Made by a program: the position numbers and the translations under genes. A stretch of 64,000 nt of DNA from NCBI RefSeq assembly GCF_050870875.2, contig NZ_CP194041.2, positions 992,001 to 1,056,000 on the forward strand, given 5' to 3'. Origin of the DNA: Agarivorans sp050870875. Lineage in GTDB: Bacteria > Pseudomonadota > Gammaproteobacteria > Enterobacterales > Celerinatantimonadaceae. Below are positions 25,551-34,817 of the stretch, in pieces; position 1 is the stretch's first letter, and the number at the start of each line of letters is the position of its first letter. Under the pieces are notes generated by a model. That model was not told the DNA's origin. It did no database searches and was given only the letters and a program-made list of their open reading frames with translations.

Positions 25551-26399
25551 CTACGGTTGGCTTGGCTCTATCGGCAGAGCATGATCACTTCCCCATTCAG
25601 ACCAAGAGCCATCATAAAGTGCCACCTGCGTGTAGTTCGCTAATAAGGCTGCAACTAAGCCAATACAAGCGGTAATGCCGGAGCCACAAGAGAACACCAG
25701 TGGCTTTGAAGCATCTTGTATTACTGCAGAGAACAAGGCTTGTAGCTCGCTTGAACTTTTGTACTTATGCTCATCAAGGGTTTGCTCGAAAGGCAGATTG
25801 AGCGACTTGGGAATATGTCCGCTTCGAACGCCTGGTCTTGGTTCTTGCGCTGTACCAGTAAATCGCCCAGAAGCGCGAACATCAATCACACTAAAGTCTT
25901 GGCGAGTAAGATTAGCAAGGACTTGTTGCTTGAAAACCAGAGCATCAGTCGAAAAATTTAATGGGGGATAGCTTCCTGAGTGAGCCTTCGTGCGGTATTC
26001 CGTGGCGCTTGGGTAGTTTTGTTTCAGCCATTCAGGGAGACCACCGTCTAGTATATAGACCTTCGCGAGGCCAAAAGACTTGAGGATCCACCATGCCCTT
26101 GGCGACGAGTAGATCCCTTGGTTATCATATACTACGATGGTGGTGTTGGCGGTGATCCCAAGACTCTCCATCAGCTTCGATACTTGCGTGGATGATGGAA
26201 ATGCGTGGATCTGCGGACTTGAATGGTCGACTAGCTCGTTAGACAAATCCACATAGTAACTGTTGGGAATGACTGATAATGTCTCATAAACGATAGCTTC
26301 TTTCCCAACCACGGATTTCATGCTGACATCGATAATCCTCAGATCATCATCAGCGAGTCGTTGGTATAAACTGGCTGCCGAAATTAATAGACGGTCCAT
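25551..26399 (-). CDS. Sulfurtransferase, 3-mercaptopyruvate type
   Basis: Two-rhodanese-domain sulfurtransferase, 282 residues. The N-terminal inactive domain includes YDNQGIYSSPRAWW and LDGGLPEWL; the C-terminal catalytic domain has IDVRASGRF and the active-site loop CGSGITA with C238. The CGSG[V/I]TA loop is that of 3-mercaptopyruvate sulfurtransferases (SseA), which move sulfur to cyanide or thiols; plain thiosulfate enzymes have CRKG-type loops. GGAGGAAGG gives a strong ribosome-binding site. Its 3' end was copied to about 21.1 kb. Confidence 0.9.
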   Translation of the reverse strand: MDRLLISAASLYQRLADDDLRIIDVSMKSVVGKEAIVYETLSVIPNSYYVDLSNELVDHSSPQIHAFPSSTQVSKLMESLGITANTTIVVYDNQGIYSSPRAWWILKSFGLAKVYILDGGLPEWLKQNYPSATEYRTKAHSGSYPPLNFSTDALVFKQQVLANLTRQDFSVIDVRASGRFTGTAQEPRPGVRSGHIPKSLNLPFEQTLDEHKYKSSSELQALFSAVIQDASKPLVFSCGSGITACIGLVAALLANYTQVALYDGSWSEWGSDHALPIEPSQP

Positions 26400-26879
26400 C
26401 CTTCCTCCAAAAAAGTTAACGCCACAAGTCTGGTTGTTTCATATCGCTGGCAACAAAGCCCATCAAGCGCCACTCAGGATGGGATATGCGAACGACAAAT
26501 CTTACAACACCAGCCTGCATAAATGCACAAAAATACTTTAATTTTCTTATGCTTGAAACCAAAAAATAATGTGCTGGTCCAGTCTTGCGGATGCTTGAAT
26601 GGCGGTCGATAGTAAGCGCTTAGGCTATTCGTGACTGATGTTTAGCAGGATTGATTGTTGGCTTGAGAAAATGAGCCTTCAATCCCGGCTTTGTTCAACG
26701 GGGGCATTTGCTGGTCGAGGAGCAATTAATATAAACGGGGCTGAGGGTTCTTGAGCGATCGCTTTCAGAGCGGGGCCAATGTCGCCTCGCTTCAATTGGC
26801 GGGCGTGCTGGAACAAGTGCTTGCTTGAGCGTATGGTTATTGTTTATCAAGTTATTAGCGAATAAAAGGAAGTCAGCTG
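26400..26879. other. Intergenic region sulfurtransferase | trmO
   Basis: About 480 bases without a convincing gene. A TAACGCC near 26,413 was checked for an attC but has no paired arm. It should carry the divergent promoters of the two neighbours. Confidence 0.4.
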
Positions 26880-27356
26880 ATGCCGCAGATCCAATCCATC
26901 GGGGTGATCCATTCTCCCTACCAGTGTTTAGAAGATATGCCGATCCAACCCAAGGGGGCGAGTGAGGTTAAAGGTGAGATCGTGTTAGACCCGCAATATG
27001 CCGAGGGGCTGGCCGATCTGGAAGGATTCTCGCATATTTACCTGATTTATCACTTTCACAAAGCCATTCGCACCGAGTTGCGGGTGACGCCTTTCATGGA
27101 TACTCAGCCCCGCGGGGTGTTTTCTACTCGCTCACCGCTACGACCTAATCACATTGGTATGTCGGTGCTTGAGGTGAGTCAGGTGGTGGGCAATCGGATC
27201 TATGTACAGGGTATCGATATCCTCGATGGCACGCCCTTATTGGATATTAAACCCTATATTGCCAAGTTTGATGCGGTAGCACAGAGCCGCTCGGGTTGGC
27301 TGCAAGCTAGTGAGCAAGAGATTGTTAATAAGCGTTCCGACCAGCGCTTTGTTTAA
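26880..27356 (+). CDS. trmO: tRNA m6t6A37 methyltransferase, TrmO/TsaA family
   Basis: SAM-dependent enzyme that N6-methylates t6A37 in tRNA-Thr. TsaA beta-barrel motifs are clear: IGVIHSPY at the N-terminus, LEGFSHIYLIYHFH, GVFSTRSPLRPNHIGMSVLE and DILDGTPLLDIKPY. At 158 residues it is the short form and lacks the C-terminal domain of the 235-residue E. coli protein. Ribosome-binding site AGGAAG precedes the ATG. Confidence 0.88.
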   Translation: MPQIQSIGVIHSPYQCLEDMPIQPKGASEVKGEIVLDPQYAEGLADLEGFSHIYLIYHFHKAIRTELRVTPFMDTQPRGVFSTRSPLRPNHIGMSVLEVSQVVGNRIYVQGIDILDGTPLLDIKPYIAKFDAVAQSRSGWLQASEQEIVNKRSDQRFV

Positions 27357-27665
27357 TTAAGAGCGCGTGTTCGAAAATGAAAGGAGTGGATATCTTAGAA
27401 TTCAGACCTCGCTGCGAGCATTGTCTTGTTCGTCTATGCTCGTCAGCGGAAGGTTTGTCCAAATTGTGGAAGTGCTTGCGCCTGGACAGCTCCGACTCTC
27501 GCGGGATGAGATTAGAGATATGATGTGCTTGATGCTCCGATGAGTCTTAGGTTTGTGTTTAAGCCAGTCGGGCCGCATCTTCAGCAACAGTTGTTTGTGT
27601 TGCTCTGAGGAAGGCCGTTAATGGGGCTCTAGGGTGAGGTCGTGCTCAAGCGCACACTCAATCGG
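27357..27665. other. Convergent intergenic region trmO | rpiR-type gene
   Basis: About 310 bases with no recognised gene or clear terminator hairpin. Confidence 0.4.
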
Positions 27666-28535
27666 CTAAAAAAAATCTAAACGTTTGGCGATTTCCTGCC
27701 AGCGTTTGATCCGCTGTTCACTATTGGGGGAGCGCTTAGCAACCGCATCTACCAGCATATTGGTGGTGAGCACTATTCCCCAAGTGGATTCTAAAAATAA
27801 CCCAGATTTAGATTTTGAATAAATAATATGGGCTCCATATTCAACTGCCCAATGGCAAAACTCATCAGTGATGATGACAATTTGGATCCCTTCTCTTTGA
27901 GCTTCTTCACAGAGTTTGCGACTTTCTGCTGCGTAAGGCACCACATCTAAAATCACTAAAGCATGGTAGCCTTGTTGGGAGTGCGGCACCTCTGCGAGCC
28001 ATTCTGCCAGCATACTATCGTGAGGTGAAAGGTATTGCACCGAGTCGCGAGCCAAAGATAAGCGACGACTAAAATCTTCCGCTGCGCCGCGTATAGATTG
28101 AAACCCGGAAACATAAACTTTGCTGGCAGCACTCACGCAAGCAACTAGGCTTTGCCAATGTTCGGTTTCAAATTGCTCATATAAACGCATCATTGCTTGC
28201 AGCTCATGTTTGAAATTTTCTCGGTAAAAAGAGTCAACGGGTAGGCGTTGGTTGTCACTTTCTTGTATCGGGATCACTTCTTTTTGCAAGGCTTCTTTGA
28301 GGGATGCGATCCCTTGATAGCCAGCCCGCTTTAGAAAACGACTCACGGTAATTTGGCTCACGGCTGCTTTCTCGGCGATGGAAGCCCCAGTCTCGTAACT
28401 GATTCGGTCTAGGTTTAATAGAATGAATTGTGCAACTCTCGCTTCTGACTTGGTGGCTTTAGGGATTAAAGCTTGTATTTTTTGAGCGGTGTTGTTGGCG
28501 ATAAACTCGGGTTTTGAAGAAAAAGTATTTTTCAA
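27666..28535 (-). CDS. RpiR-family transcriptional regulator
   Basis: 289 residues: N-terminal HTH_6 domain (ARVAQFILLN, then SIAEKAAVSQITVSRFLKRAGYQG) and C-terminal SIS sugar-phosphate-binding-like domain (SKVYVSGFQSIRGAAEDFSRRL, ALVILDVVPYAAE, GIQIVIITDE). It is divergent from the polyamine-type ABC operon, with a palindrome between them, and is its likely regulator. RpiR proteins usually sense phosphosugars, so control of this transporter type is unusual. Confidence 0.9.
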   Translation of the reverse strand: MKNTFSSKPEFIANNTAQKIQALIPKATKSEARVAQFILLNLDRISYETGASIAEKAAVSQITVSRFLKRAGYQGIASLKEALQKEVIPIQESDNQRLPVDSFYRENFKHELQAMMRLYEQFETEHWQSLVACVSAASKVYVSGFQSIRGAAEDFSRRLSLARDSVQYLSPHDSMLAEWLAEVPHSQQGYHALVILDVVPYAAESRKLCEEAQREGIQIVIITDEFCHWAVEYGAHIIYSKSKSGLFLESTWGIVLTTNMLVDAVAKRSPNSEQRIKRWQEIAKRLDFF

Positions 28536-28683
28536 AATATTGTCTCCTGTGTCATTAACAATTTATTGCATCATCTCTGTGCGAAACCAAGGCCGATATA
28601 TCCAAGTTAGTGCATAAATATACAGTTGAACAGTGCTTGCTAGAGAGTGGTTTTTATAACCTATTGATTTTTAAATTAAAATA

Positions 28684-28705
28684 ATATGTTACGAATCTAA
28701 CATAT
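28684..28705. promoter_or_regulatory. Palindrome in the rpiR | ABC intergenic region (operator candidate)
   Basis: ATATGTTA and TAACATAT form perfect 8-base arms around CGAATC, between the divergent regulator and transporter genes. Placement suits an RpiR-family binding site. Confidence 0.5.
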
Positions 28706-28798
28706 ATTGATATTGAAATAATCATGCCTAACCATAGAATGAAGGGGTGGTGTTTTTATAAACAAATTAACTGTTTTTCAATCAACAAAGGTGAGCTC

Positions 28799-29866
28799 AT
28801 GAACTGTTCAATTTCTAGAAAAAGAGGTCATATGCTGAAAACGGCTTTGCTTGCGACAAGTCTCGCATGCTCTGCTTTTAGCTATTCCCAAGTTGCGTCG
28901 GCAGAAGAGACCTTAAACCTTTACAACTGGGGAGAATATATCAACCCAGAGGTGCTCAGCCGCTTTACTGAATCGACTGGAATTAAAGTGAAGTTAGACA
29001 CTTATTCTTCTAATGAAGAGTTGCTCGCTAAATTACAGGCCGGTGCGACGGGCTACGATATTGTGTTTCCTTCGGTACACATGCAAGACATTATGGCGCA
29101 GCTTCATTTACTTGAAAAAACTCATATTAATCAGTACTCGGGTTTTAAGCATATCGATAGCGCTTTTCTTACCGCAGAATCTGACCCCAAAGGAGAATAC
29201 TGCTTGCCTTACGCTTGGGGTACCGTGGGGATCCTCTATAACAAGGAGTTGGTTCCAGAGCTGAATTCTTGGGATGATTTCTTCGCGTTACCCAAGCAAG
29301 GTAAAAATATCGCCATGTTGGATGAGATGCGCGAAGTTATTAGTGTAGGTTTGATCACTCATGGTAAAAGTGTCAACAGTACTGACCGAGATGATTTAAA
29401 AGTAGCGCAAGACTATATCATTCAACAAAAAGGTAATATTTCAGCCTTTACTTATGACAGCATTCCGATGGTGCAATCCGGTGATATTGCTGCTGCTCAA
29501 TGGTATGTCGGAGCAATGTTATATGTATTTGAGAATCCTGATGAGCTGGCGTATGTGATCCCCGAGGAAGGTGCGACCAAATACCAAGAGAATATGTGTG
29601 TGCTTAAAAGTGCTCCGAATAAAGCGAACGCCCAAAAATTCTTAGAATTTTTTACCCAGCCTGAAATTGCCGCCTTAAATGCCAAGCAGCAAACCAACGG
29701 CACGATGAACAAAGATGCGATTGAATTGTTGCCTGACTATTTACGTAATAATCCGAGTATTAACCCACCGGCTTCGGTGAGAGCCAAACTACAAATGTTT
29801 AAGGAATTAGGTAAAGGCATTAAGTTGTATGACAGAGCTTGGACCAAAATCCGTACTTCTTCTTAA
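28799..29866 (+). CDS. PotD/PotF-like polyamine-type ABC substrate-binding protein
   Basis: Periplasmic binding protein, 355 residues. After a Sec signal peptide (ending QVASA) the mature protein begins EETLNLYNWGEYI, the hallmark of PotD/PotF proteins, and continues with FTESTGIKVKLDTY, SVHMQDIMAQLHLL and PYAWGTVGILYNKE. Start 28,799 has AAAGGTGAG upstream; 28,832 (GAGG before ATG, MLKTALL) is also possible, and 28,724 is too early. It heads an operon with an ATPase, two permeases and a peptidase. Spermidine, putrescine or a related amine is the likely ligand. Confidence 0.9.
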   Translation: MNCSISRKRGHMLKTALLATSLACSAFSYSQVASAEETLNLYNWGEYINPEVLSRFTESTGIKVKLDTYSSNEELLAKLQAGATGYDIVFPSVHMQDIMAQLHLLEKTHINQYSGFKHIDSAFLTAESDPKGEYCLPYAWGTVGILYNKELVPELNSWDDFFALPKQGKNIAMLDEMREVISVGLITHGKSVNSTDRDDLKVAQDYIIQQKGNISAFTYDSIPMVQSGDIAAAQWYVGAMLYVFENPDELAYVIPEEGATKYQENMCVLKSAPNKANAQKFLEFFTQPEIAALNAKQQTNGTMNKDAIELLPDYLRNNPSINPPASVRAKLQMFKELGKGIKLYDRAWTKIRTSS

Positions 29867-29917
29867 TCGTTTGCAGCATGCGGGCTTGCCCGCTTTTCTT
29901 ATTTTTTGAGGTTGTTT

Positions 29918-31039
29918 ATGTCTACTGCGGTACCAGTCCCTGAATATGTCCGAATTCGTCGCGCTCATCGTCAGTTCATTACGCCCGAAGGGGGAGTGAT
30001 ACATGCTTTGGATTCAGTGGATTTGTCTATTGCCCAGAGTGAATTTATCACCTTGCTTGGTCCTTCTGGGTGTGGGAAAACGACCTTGTTGAAAATAGTG
30101 GCTGGTTTCGAAGAGATCGACAGTGGCGATATTCTGCTGGATGGTCAATCGATTATTGGCAAGCCTGCGCACAAGCGGCCGGTGAATACCGTGTTTCAGT
30201 CCTATGCTTTATTTCCTCATCTGTCGGTGGGAGACAATGTGGGTTATGGTCTGGATGTCGCAAAGGTGGCAAAAACCGAGCGTAACCGACGTGTGGCAGA
30301 GGCCTTGGAGATGGTGGGTTTAGCTGGGATCGAAAAACGTAATCCAGTACAACTGTCTGGTGGCCAGCAGCAGCGAGTCGCCTTAGCTCGAGCCATCATT
30401 AACCGTCCTAAGTTACTGTTGTTAGATGAACCCTTGTCAGCCTTAGATAAAAACTTGCGTTTAAAAATGCAAATTGAATTAAAAAATCTACAAACAGAAT
30501 TAGGGATCTGCTTTATTTTTGTCACCCATGACCAAGAAGAGGCCTTGACCATGTCTGACCGTATTGTGGTGTTGAACGGTGGCAAGGTTCAGCAGGTTGG
30601 TACGCCAGATGAGATATACCATCGCCCGAAAAATAACTTTGTGGCGAGCTTCATTAGTGAAAGTAATATCTTTACTGGAAAAGTCGTCGAGCAAGACCAG
30701 CAGGGCATTCAAATTGATTGTGGTGGCTTGCGAATCCACAGTACAGACGGTGAGGCATCGTTAGGCCAACCGATGACCTTATTGCTTCGTCCCGAGCAAA
30801 TGTCGCTAACGCCACCTCTTGATTCGCAACAGCTTGCGAGTTTAAGCATGACCCTTGATCAAGTGGTATTTATTGGCAGCGATTATCAATTGCATGGGCA
30901 CTTGTCGAATGGCTTTCAGTTATCGGCCTTAGTGCGCCAACATGCCACTCCTTTGGCACAAGGTGATCAAGTTGTGCTTTATTATCAGCCCAAGGCAGTG
31001 CATACCATTCCTGAATCAGCCGTTGGGAGTAAGCCATGA
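29918..31039 (+). CDS. PotA-like polyamine-type ABC transporter ATPase
   Basis: Cytoplasmic ATPase of 373 residues. Walker A GPSGCGKTT, signature LSGGQQQRVALARA, Walker B LLLLDEPLSALD, switch THDQEEALTMSD and a C-terminal TOBE domain (LLLRPEQMSL, IGSDYQLHGHL) follow the PotA layout. The start at 29,918 (MSTAVPVPE) has GAGG about 8 bases upstream and is preferred to 29,906. It overlaps the next permease gene by 4 bases (ATGA). Confidence 0.93.
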   Translation: MSTAVPVPEYVRIRRAHRQFITPEGGVIHALDSVDLSIAQSEFITLLGPSGCGKTTLLKIVAGFEEIDSGDILLDGQSIIGKPAHKRPVNTVFQSYALFPHLSVGDNVGYGLDVAKVAKTERNRRVAEALEMVGLAGIEKRNPVQLSGGQQQRVALARAIINRPKLLLLDEPLSALDKNLRLKMQIELKNLQTELGICFIFVTHDQEEALTMSDRIVVLNGGKVQQVGTPDEIYHRPKNNFVASFISESNIFTGKVVEQDQQGIQIDCGGLRIHSTDGEASLGQPMTLLLRPEQMSLTPPLDSQQLASLSMTLDQVVFIGSDYQLHGHLSNGFQLSALVRQHATPLAQGDQVVLYYQPKAVHTIPESAVGSKP

Positions 31040-31929
31040 GTGTGTTTATTCGAGCACGCCAGCGGCTGATGTTAGCTGGTTTGCTGGCTCCAACGACTTT
31101 GTTTCTTGGGATATTTTTTCTGATCCCACTCGGTATTATGTTGCTCTATAGCTTCTTGGAACCGGGCCTGTATGGGGGCGTGGAGTGGAATTTTTATCAT
31201 TGGAATTACGGTCGGGTTTTTGGCTGGGCCGATGGTGTTTATGAAGAGTTTGACTCGGTTTACCTTGAGATCTTATTACGTTCGATTGGGCTCGCGAGTG
31301 CCACGGTGATTTGCACCCTGGTGATTTGTTATCCCGTTGCTTTTTGGGTCGCTACTTTAACGGCAAAACAGAAGTCGTTCTTTATCTTCCTTATTACTTT
31401 GCCATTTTTTGCAAGTATGGTGGTTAGGTTATATGCCTGGGTACTGATTTTGCGTAATTCCGGTTTTGCCAATCAGTTCTTACAGGCGGCGGGCATTATT
31501 ACTGAGCCCTTAAATCTGATGTTTTCAGGCACCGCGGTCATCATTGGCATGGTGTATATTTTTATTCCATTTATGTTTTTACCGATTTATTCCAGTGTTG
31601 AAAAACTAGACATGAGCTTGTTGCAAGCATCCCAAGATTTAGGCGCGACCCCATTTACCACCTTTAGACGAGTGGTCCTTCCGATGACCATTCCCGGGAT
31701 TGTCGCAGGTTCTATCTTGGTCTTTATTCCTAGTCTCGGTAATTTTGTGGTGCCTGACTTATTGGGCGGCGCCAAGGTGATGATGATTGGCAACATGGTG
31801 GAGCAACAGTTTTTATATGCTCGCAATTGGCCCTTTGGCGCGACCTTGTCGATGGTGATTATCTTCTTGATGCTGGCCATTCTGTCGTTTTATTTGTTTG
31901 TCTCCGCCAAAAAAGTACAGCAACCTTAG
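31036..31929 (+). CDS. PotB-like ABC permease
   Basis: Inner-membrane permease of 297 residues with about six transmembrane helices. The EAA-type loop is DLGATPFTTFRRVVLPMTIPGI. N-terminal LLAPTTLFLGIFFLIPLGIMLLYSF is a typical PotB/PotH first helix. Start overlaps the ATPase stop; the second permease starts 6 bases after its stop. Confidence 0.92.
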   Translation: MSVFIRARQRLMLAGLLAPTTLFLGIFFLIPLGIMLLYSFLEPGLYGGVEWNFYHWNYGRVFGWADGVYEEFDSVYLEILLRSIGLASATVICTLVICYPVAFWVATLTAKQKSFFIFLITLPFFASMVVRLYAWVLILRNSGFANQFLQAAGIITEPLNLMFSGTAVIIGMVYIFIPFMFLPIYSSVEKLDMSLLQASQDLGATPFTTFRRVVLPMTIPGIVAGSILVFIPSLGNFVVPDLLGGAKVMMIGNMVEQQFLYARNWPFGATLSMVIIFLMLAILSFYLFVSAKKVQQP

Positions 31930-31935
31930 GAACTG

Positions 31936-32772
31936 ATGATGAAGAAGCAAACTGCATTAGGCCGTTTATTATCTGTATATAGTACGTTCTTCTTTGTATT
32001 TTTGTATGCCCCCGTGCTGCTTATTGTGATTTATTCATTTAACTCAAATCCGATTAATATCATGATTTGGGACGGCTTTACCTTTGATTGGTATCGCAGT
32101 ATTTTTGGCGCGCAGACCCACTTAGCGGATTCAAATAGCTATGTGAATTCAACCGCACAATTATTGAATGCCCTGAAAAATAGTTTACAAGTGGCTTGTA
32201 GCGCCACATTGATCGCGACCCTATTGGGGACTAGCGCAGCCATCGCCATTTCACGTTTTCGTTTTAAATTACAAGGCTTTTACCGATTACTGTTATTTGT
32301 TCCGATGGTGATGCCTGACATTGTATTAGGCATTGCGTTGCTGATTTTCTTCGTTGGTGCCGGTTTCACGCTGGGTAATACGACGATTATTATTGGCCAT
32401 TGCACCTTCTTGAGCAGCTATGTGTTTGTGGTCGTAAGCGCTCGCTTAGCTGGCATGGATCCGAAGATAGAGTCGGCCTCTGCCGATCTGGGGGCAAATG
32501 AATGGCAAACTTTTCGCCGTATCACCTTACCTCTCATCTTACCGGGTGTTATTGGTGGTGCCATGCTTAGTTTCATTATTTCGATGGACGATTTGGTGAT
32601 TACTTATTTTATTAGTGGGGTGGACTCCACGACTTTACCGGTATTTATCTTAGGTATGATCCGTCGCGGAATTAAACCCGAAATTAACGCCATTGCTACT
32701 TTGATGCTGTTGTTTTCTGTTGCCATCGCCTCGATCGGTATTTATTTCAAATCTAAGAACTCAAGTGATTAA
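31936..32772 (+). CDS. PotC-like ABC permease
   Basis: Second inner-membrane permease, 278 residues with about six helices. It has the PotC/PotI N-terminus (LYAPVLLIVIYSFN), the helix MVMPDIVLGIALLIFF and the EAA loop SADLGANEWQTFRRITLPLILPG, then SMDDLVITYFISG, conserved in polyamine permeases. It forms the heterodimeric channel with the preceding PotB-like protein. Confidence 0.93.
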   Translation: MMKKQTALGRLLSVYSTFFFVFLYAPVLLIVIYSFNSNPINIMIWDGFTFDWYRSIFGAQTHLADSNSYVNSTAQLLNALKNSLQVACSATLIATLLGTSAAIAISRFRFKLQGFYRLLLFVPMVMPDIVLGIALLIFFVGAGFTLGNTTIIIGHCTFLSSYVFVVVSARLAGMDPKIESASADLGANEWQTFRRITLPLILPGVIGGAMLSFIISMDDLVITYFISGVDSTTLPVFILGMIRRGIKPEINAIATLMLLFSVAIASIGIYFKSKNSSD

Positions 32773-32779
32773 GGAGAGT

Positions 32780-33898
32780 ATGGGCAATATGATGTCTAAA
32801 CGACGAGCAAGAGAGTTAGGTCTTCCCTTTCCTGGACGTACTGGCCCCAACAATGCGATTACCGATGTTGCAGGCGTTTTAGTTGGTTATCAAACCATCA
32901 GAAACGAACAGCCCCTCTCTCCGGCATGCACCGGGGTTACGGCTATCTTGCCACATGGGCGAAGTCATACTCCAAGGCCTGTATGGGCAGGCATGTATGC
33001 CTTAAACGGGAATGGTGAAATGACCGGGACTCACTGGATCCAAGATGGAGGTTACTTCACGGGTCCGATTATGATTACCAATTCGCATGGTGTGGGGATG
33101 ACTCACCATGCGGCGGTGAAGTGGATGATTCAGCAGTATCAAGCGGTGTGGCAGGGGCATCACCTATGGGCAATGCCGGTTGTCGCCGAAACCTTTGATG
33201 GTATTTTGAATGATATTAATGCGCTGCATATTACCGAACAGGATGCGCTGGCTGCTTTGAATAATGCCGCGGCTGGAAAAATTGCCGAAGGAAATGTTGG
33301 TGGGGGAACCGGAATGATTGCCTATGATTTCAAAGGCGGCACCGGAACATCGTCGCGTTTGGTCGAAGTGGATGGGCAGACTTACACGGTAGCCGCTTTA
33401 GTGCAGGCAAATCATGGCATTCGTCCTTGGTTTAATGTACTCGGTGCGCCATTAGGTAAAGTGATGACCGAAGATCGGATCCATAGCAACCATGAGCAGG
33501 GCTCAATTATCGTGATTTTGGCAACCGATGCACCGATGTTACCGCATCAGCTGAAGCGGATGGCGAAGCGGGCGGCGATTGGCATTGGTCGCAATGGTTC
33601 TCCGGGAGGAAACAATTCGGGGGATATTTTTCTTGCCTTTAGCACCGCAAATCAACAAGAAATGCCGCAATTATCCGGGCCCATGCGCACCATGCATTGT
33701 TTAAACGATGAGGTTTTTGATGATTTTTATCTGGCCAGTGTCGAAGCAATCGAAGAGTCGGTGATTAATGCGATGGTTGCTGCTGAAGACGTACCAACCT
33801 TTAAACAACCCGCGGGGCAAATTTGCAAGGCGATTGATCCCCAGCGTTTGACACAGTTAGTTAGAAATTTTCACGCCACTGGTATAAATCTGAGCTGA
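32780..33898 (+). CDS. P1-family peptidase (DmpA/BapA aminopeptidase-like)
   Basis: N-terminal-nucleophile hydrolase of 372 residues, made as a precursor that cleaves itself into two subunits. Family motifs: TDVAGVLVGY near the start, TGPIMITNSHGVG, VGGGTGMIAYDFKGGTGTSSR containing the serine-rich autoprocessing/nucleophile region, and IGRNGSPGGNNSGDI. Relatives release N-terminal amino acids, including D- or beta-residues, from amides and short peptides. AAGGAG lies just upstream of the ATG at 32,780. As the last gene of the ABC operon it may process the imported compound, suggesting an aminoacyl- or amide-linked amine (inference). No signal peptide. Confidence 0.87.
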   Translation: MGNMMSKRRARELGLPFPGRTGPNNAITDVAGVLVGYQTIRNEQPLSPACTGVTAILPHGRSHTPRPVWAGMYALNGNGEMTGTHWIQDGGYFTGPIMITNSHGVGMTHHAAVKWMIQQYQAVWQGHHLWAMPVVAETFDGILNDINALHITEQDALAALNNAAAGKIAEGNVGGGTGMIAYDFKGGTGTSSRLVEVDGQTYTVAALVQANHGIRPWFNVLGAPLGKVMTEDRIHSNHEQGSIIVILATDAPMLPHQLKRMAKRAAIGIGRNGSPGGNNSGDIFLAFSTANQQEMPQLSGPMRTMHCLNDEVFDDFYLASVEAIEESVINAMVAAEDVPTFKQPAGQICKAIDPQRLTQLVRNFHATGINLS

Positions 33899-34074
33899 GT
33901 ATACTTTTATCTTCCTTAGATAAATGCCACTGGGTGCCTTGATTTAGCCTTTTCAAAATTCAGTCGACTTGAGTTTTTCAATGGGCAAAGCTTGCACAAA
34001 GGCCAGAACTTTGGATAATGCCAGCCCTGTTCTACATTTAGAACGTCCCTGCAATTTCTTAGTCTGGAATTATC

Positions 34075-34809
34075 ATGAGTGAGCAAGATCAAAACCCGGC
34101 TCCTGAGGCCCCTCAAGAGCAAGCCGAAGACAAACGACTTCGTAAAATTCGTAGCTTTGTAAAACGAGAAGGTCGTTTAACCAAGCGCCAGGAAAATGCG
34201 CTCACCGAGTTTTGGCCAACCTTGGGTCTGGATCATCAGGCCGCAAACTATTCGCTGGCGCAGGTATTTGGTCGCGATGCGAAAACTGTACTCGAAATTG
34301 GTTTTGGTATGGGCGCCTCTTTGGTAGAGATGGCGAAGCATGCGCCTGAGACTAATTTTATTGGCATTGAAGTGCATCGCCCTGGGGTGGGTGCTTGTTT
34401 GGCCGATGCAGTGGATGCGCAGATCGACAATCTGCGGGTCTTTGAACACGATGCAGTAGAAGTTTTAAACGATAGTATTCCAGACAACAGCCTCGATACG
34501 GTGCAACTGTTCTTTCCCGACCCTTGGCATAAATCACGTCATCACAAACGGCGCATTGTTCAGCCAGAATTTGTTGAATTGCTGCGTAATAAACTCAAAA
34601 TTGGCGGTGTATTTCATATGGCGACCGACTGGCAGCATTACGCCGAGCATATGTTAGAAGTGATGCAGGCGGCGCCAGGCTATCGCAATACTTCTGAAAC
34701 TAACGATTATGTACCGCGTCCGGATTGGCGTCCCTTAACCAAGTTTGAAAACCGCGGCCATCGTTTAGGCCACGGGGTGTGGGATTTGATCTTCGCTCGC
34801 GAAGCCTAA
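34075..34809 (+). CDS. trmB: tRNA (guanine-N7)-methyltransferase TrmB
   Basis: Forms m7G46 in tRNA. SAM motif LEIGFGMGASLVEMA, then FIGIEVHRPGVG, and the catalytic-site FFPDPWHKSRHHKRRIVQ are all present. 244 residues, with the polar N-terminal extension usual in gammaproteobacteria. In E. coli trmB is divergent from mutY; here the orientation is the same but about 15 kb of accessory genes lie between. It converges with hemW 8 bases away. Confidence 0.96.
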   Translation: MSEQDQNPAPEAPQEQAEDKRLRKIRSFVKREGRLTKRQENALTEFWPTLGLDHQAANYSLAQVFGRDAKTVLEIGFGMGASLVEMAKHAPETNFIGIEVHRPGVGACLADAVDAQIDNLRVFEHDAVEVLNDSIPDNSLDTVQLFFPDPWHKSRHHKRRIVQPEFVELLRNKLKIGGVFHMATDWQHYAEHMLEVMQAAPGYRNTSETNDYVPRPDWRPLTKFENRGHRLGHGVWDLIFAREA

Positions 34810-34817
34810 AGCCTAAT

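Noticed and set aside
26394..26470. TAACGCC upstream of the sulfurtransferase as another attC
   Set aside because: No complementary arm with extrahelical bases could be found at attC distance.
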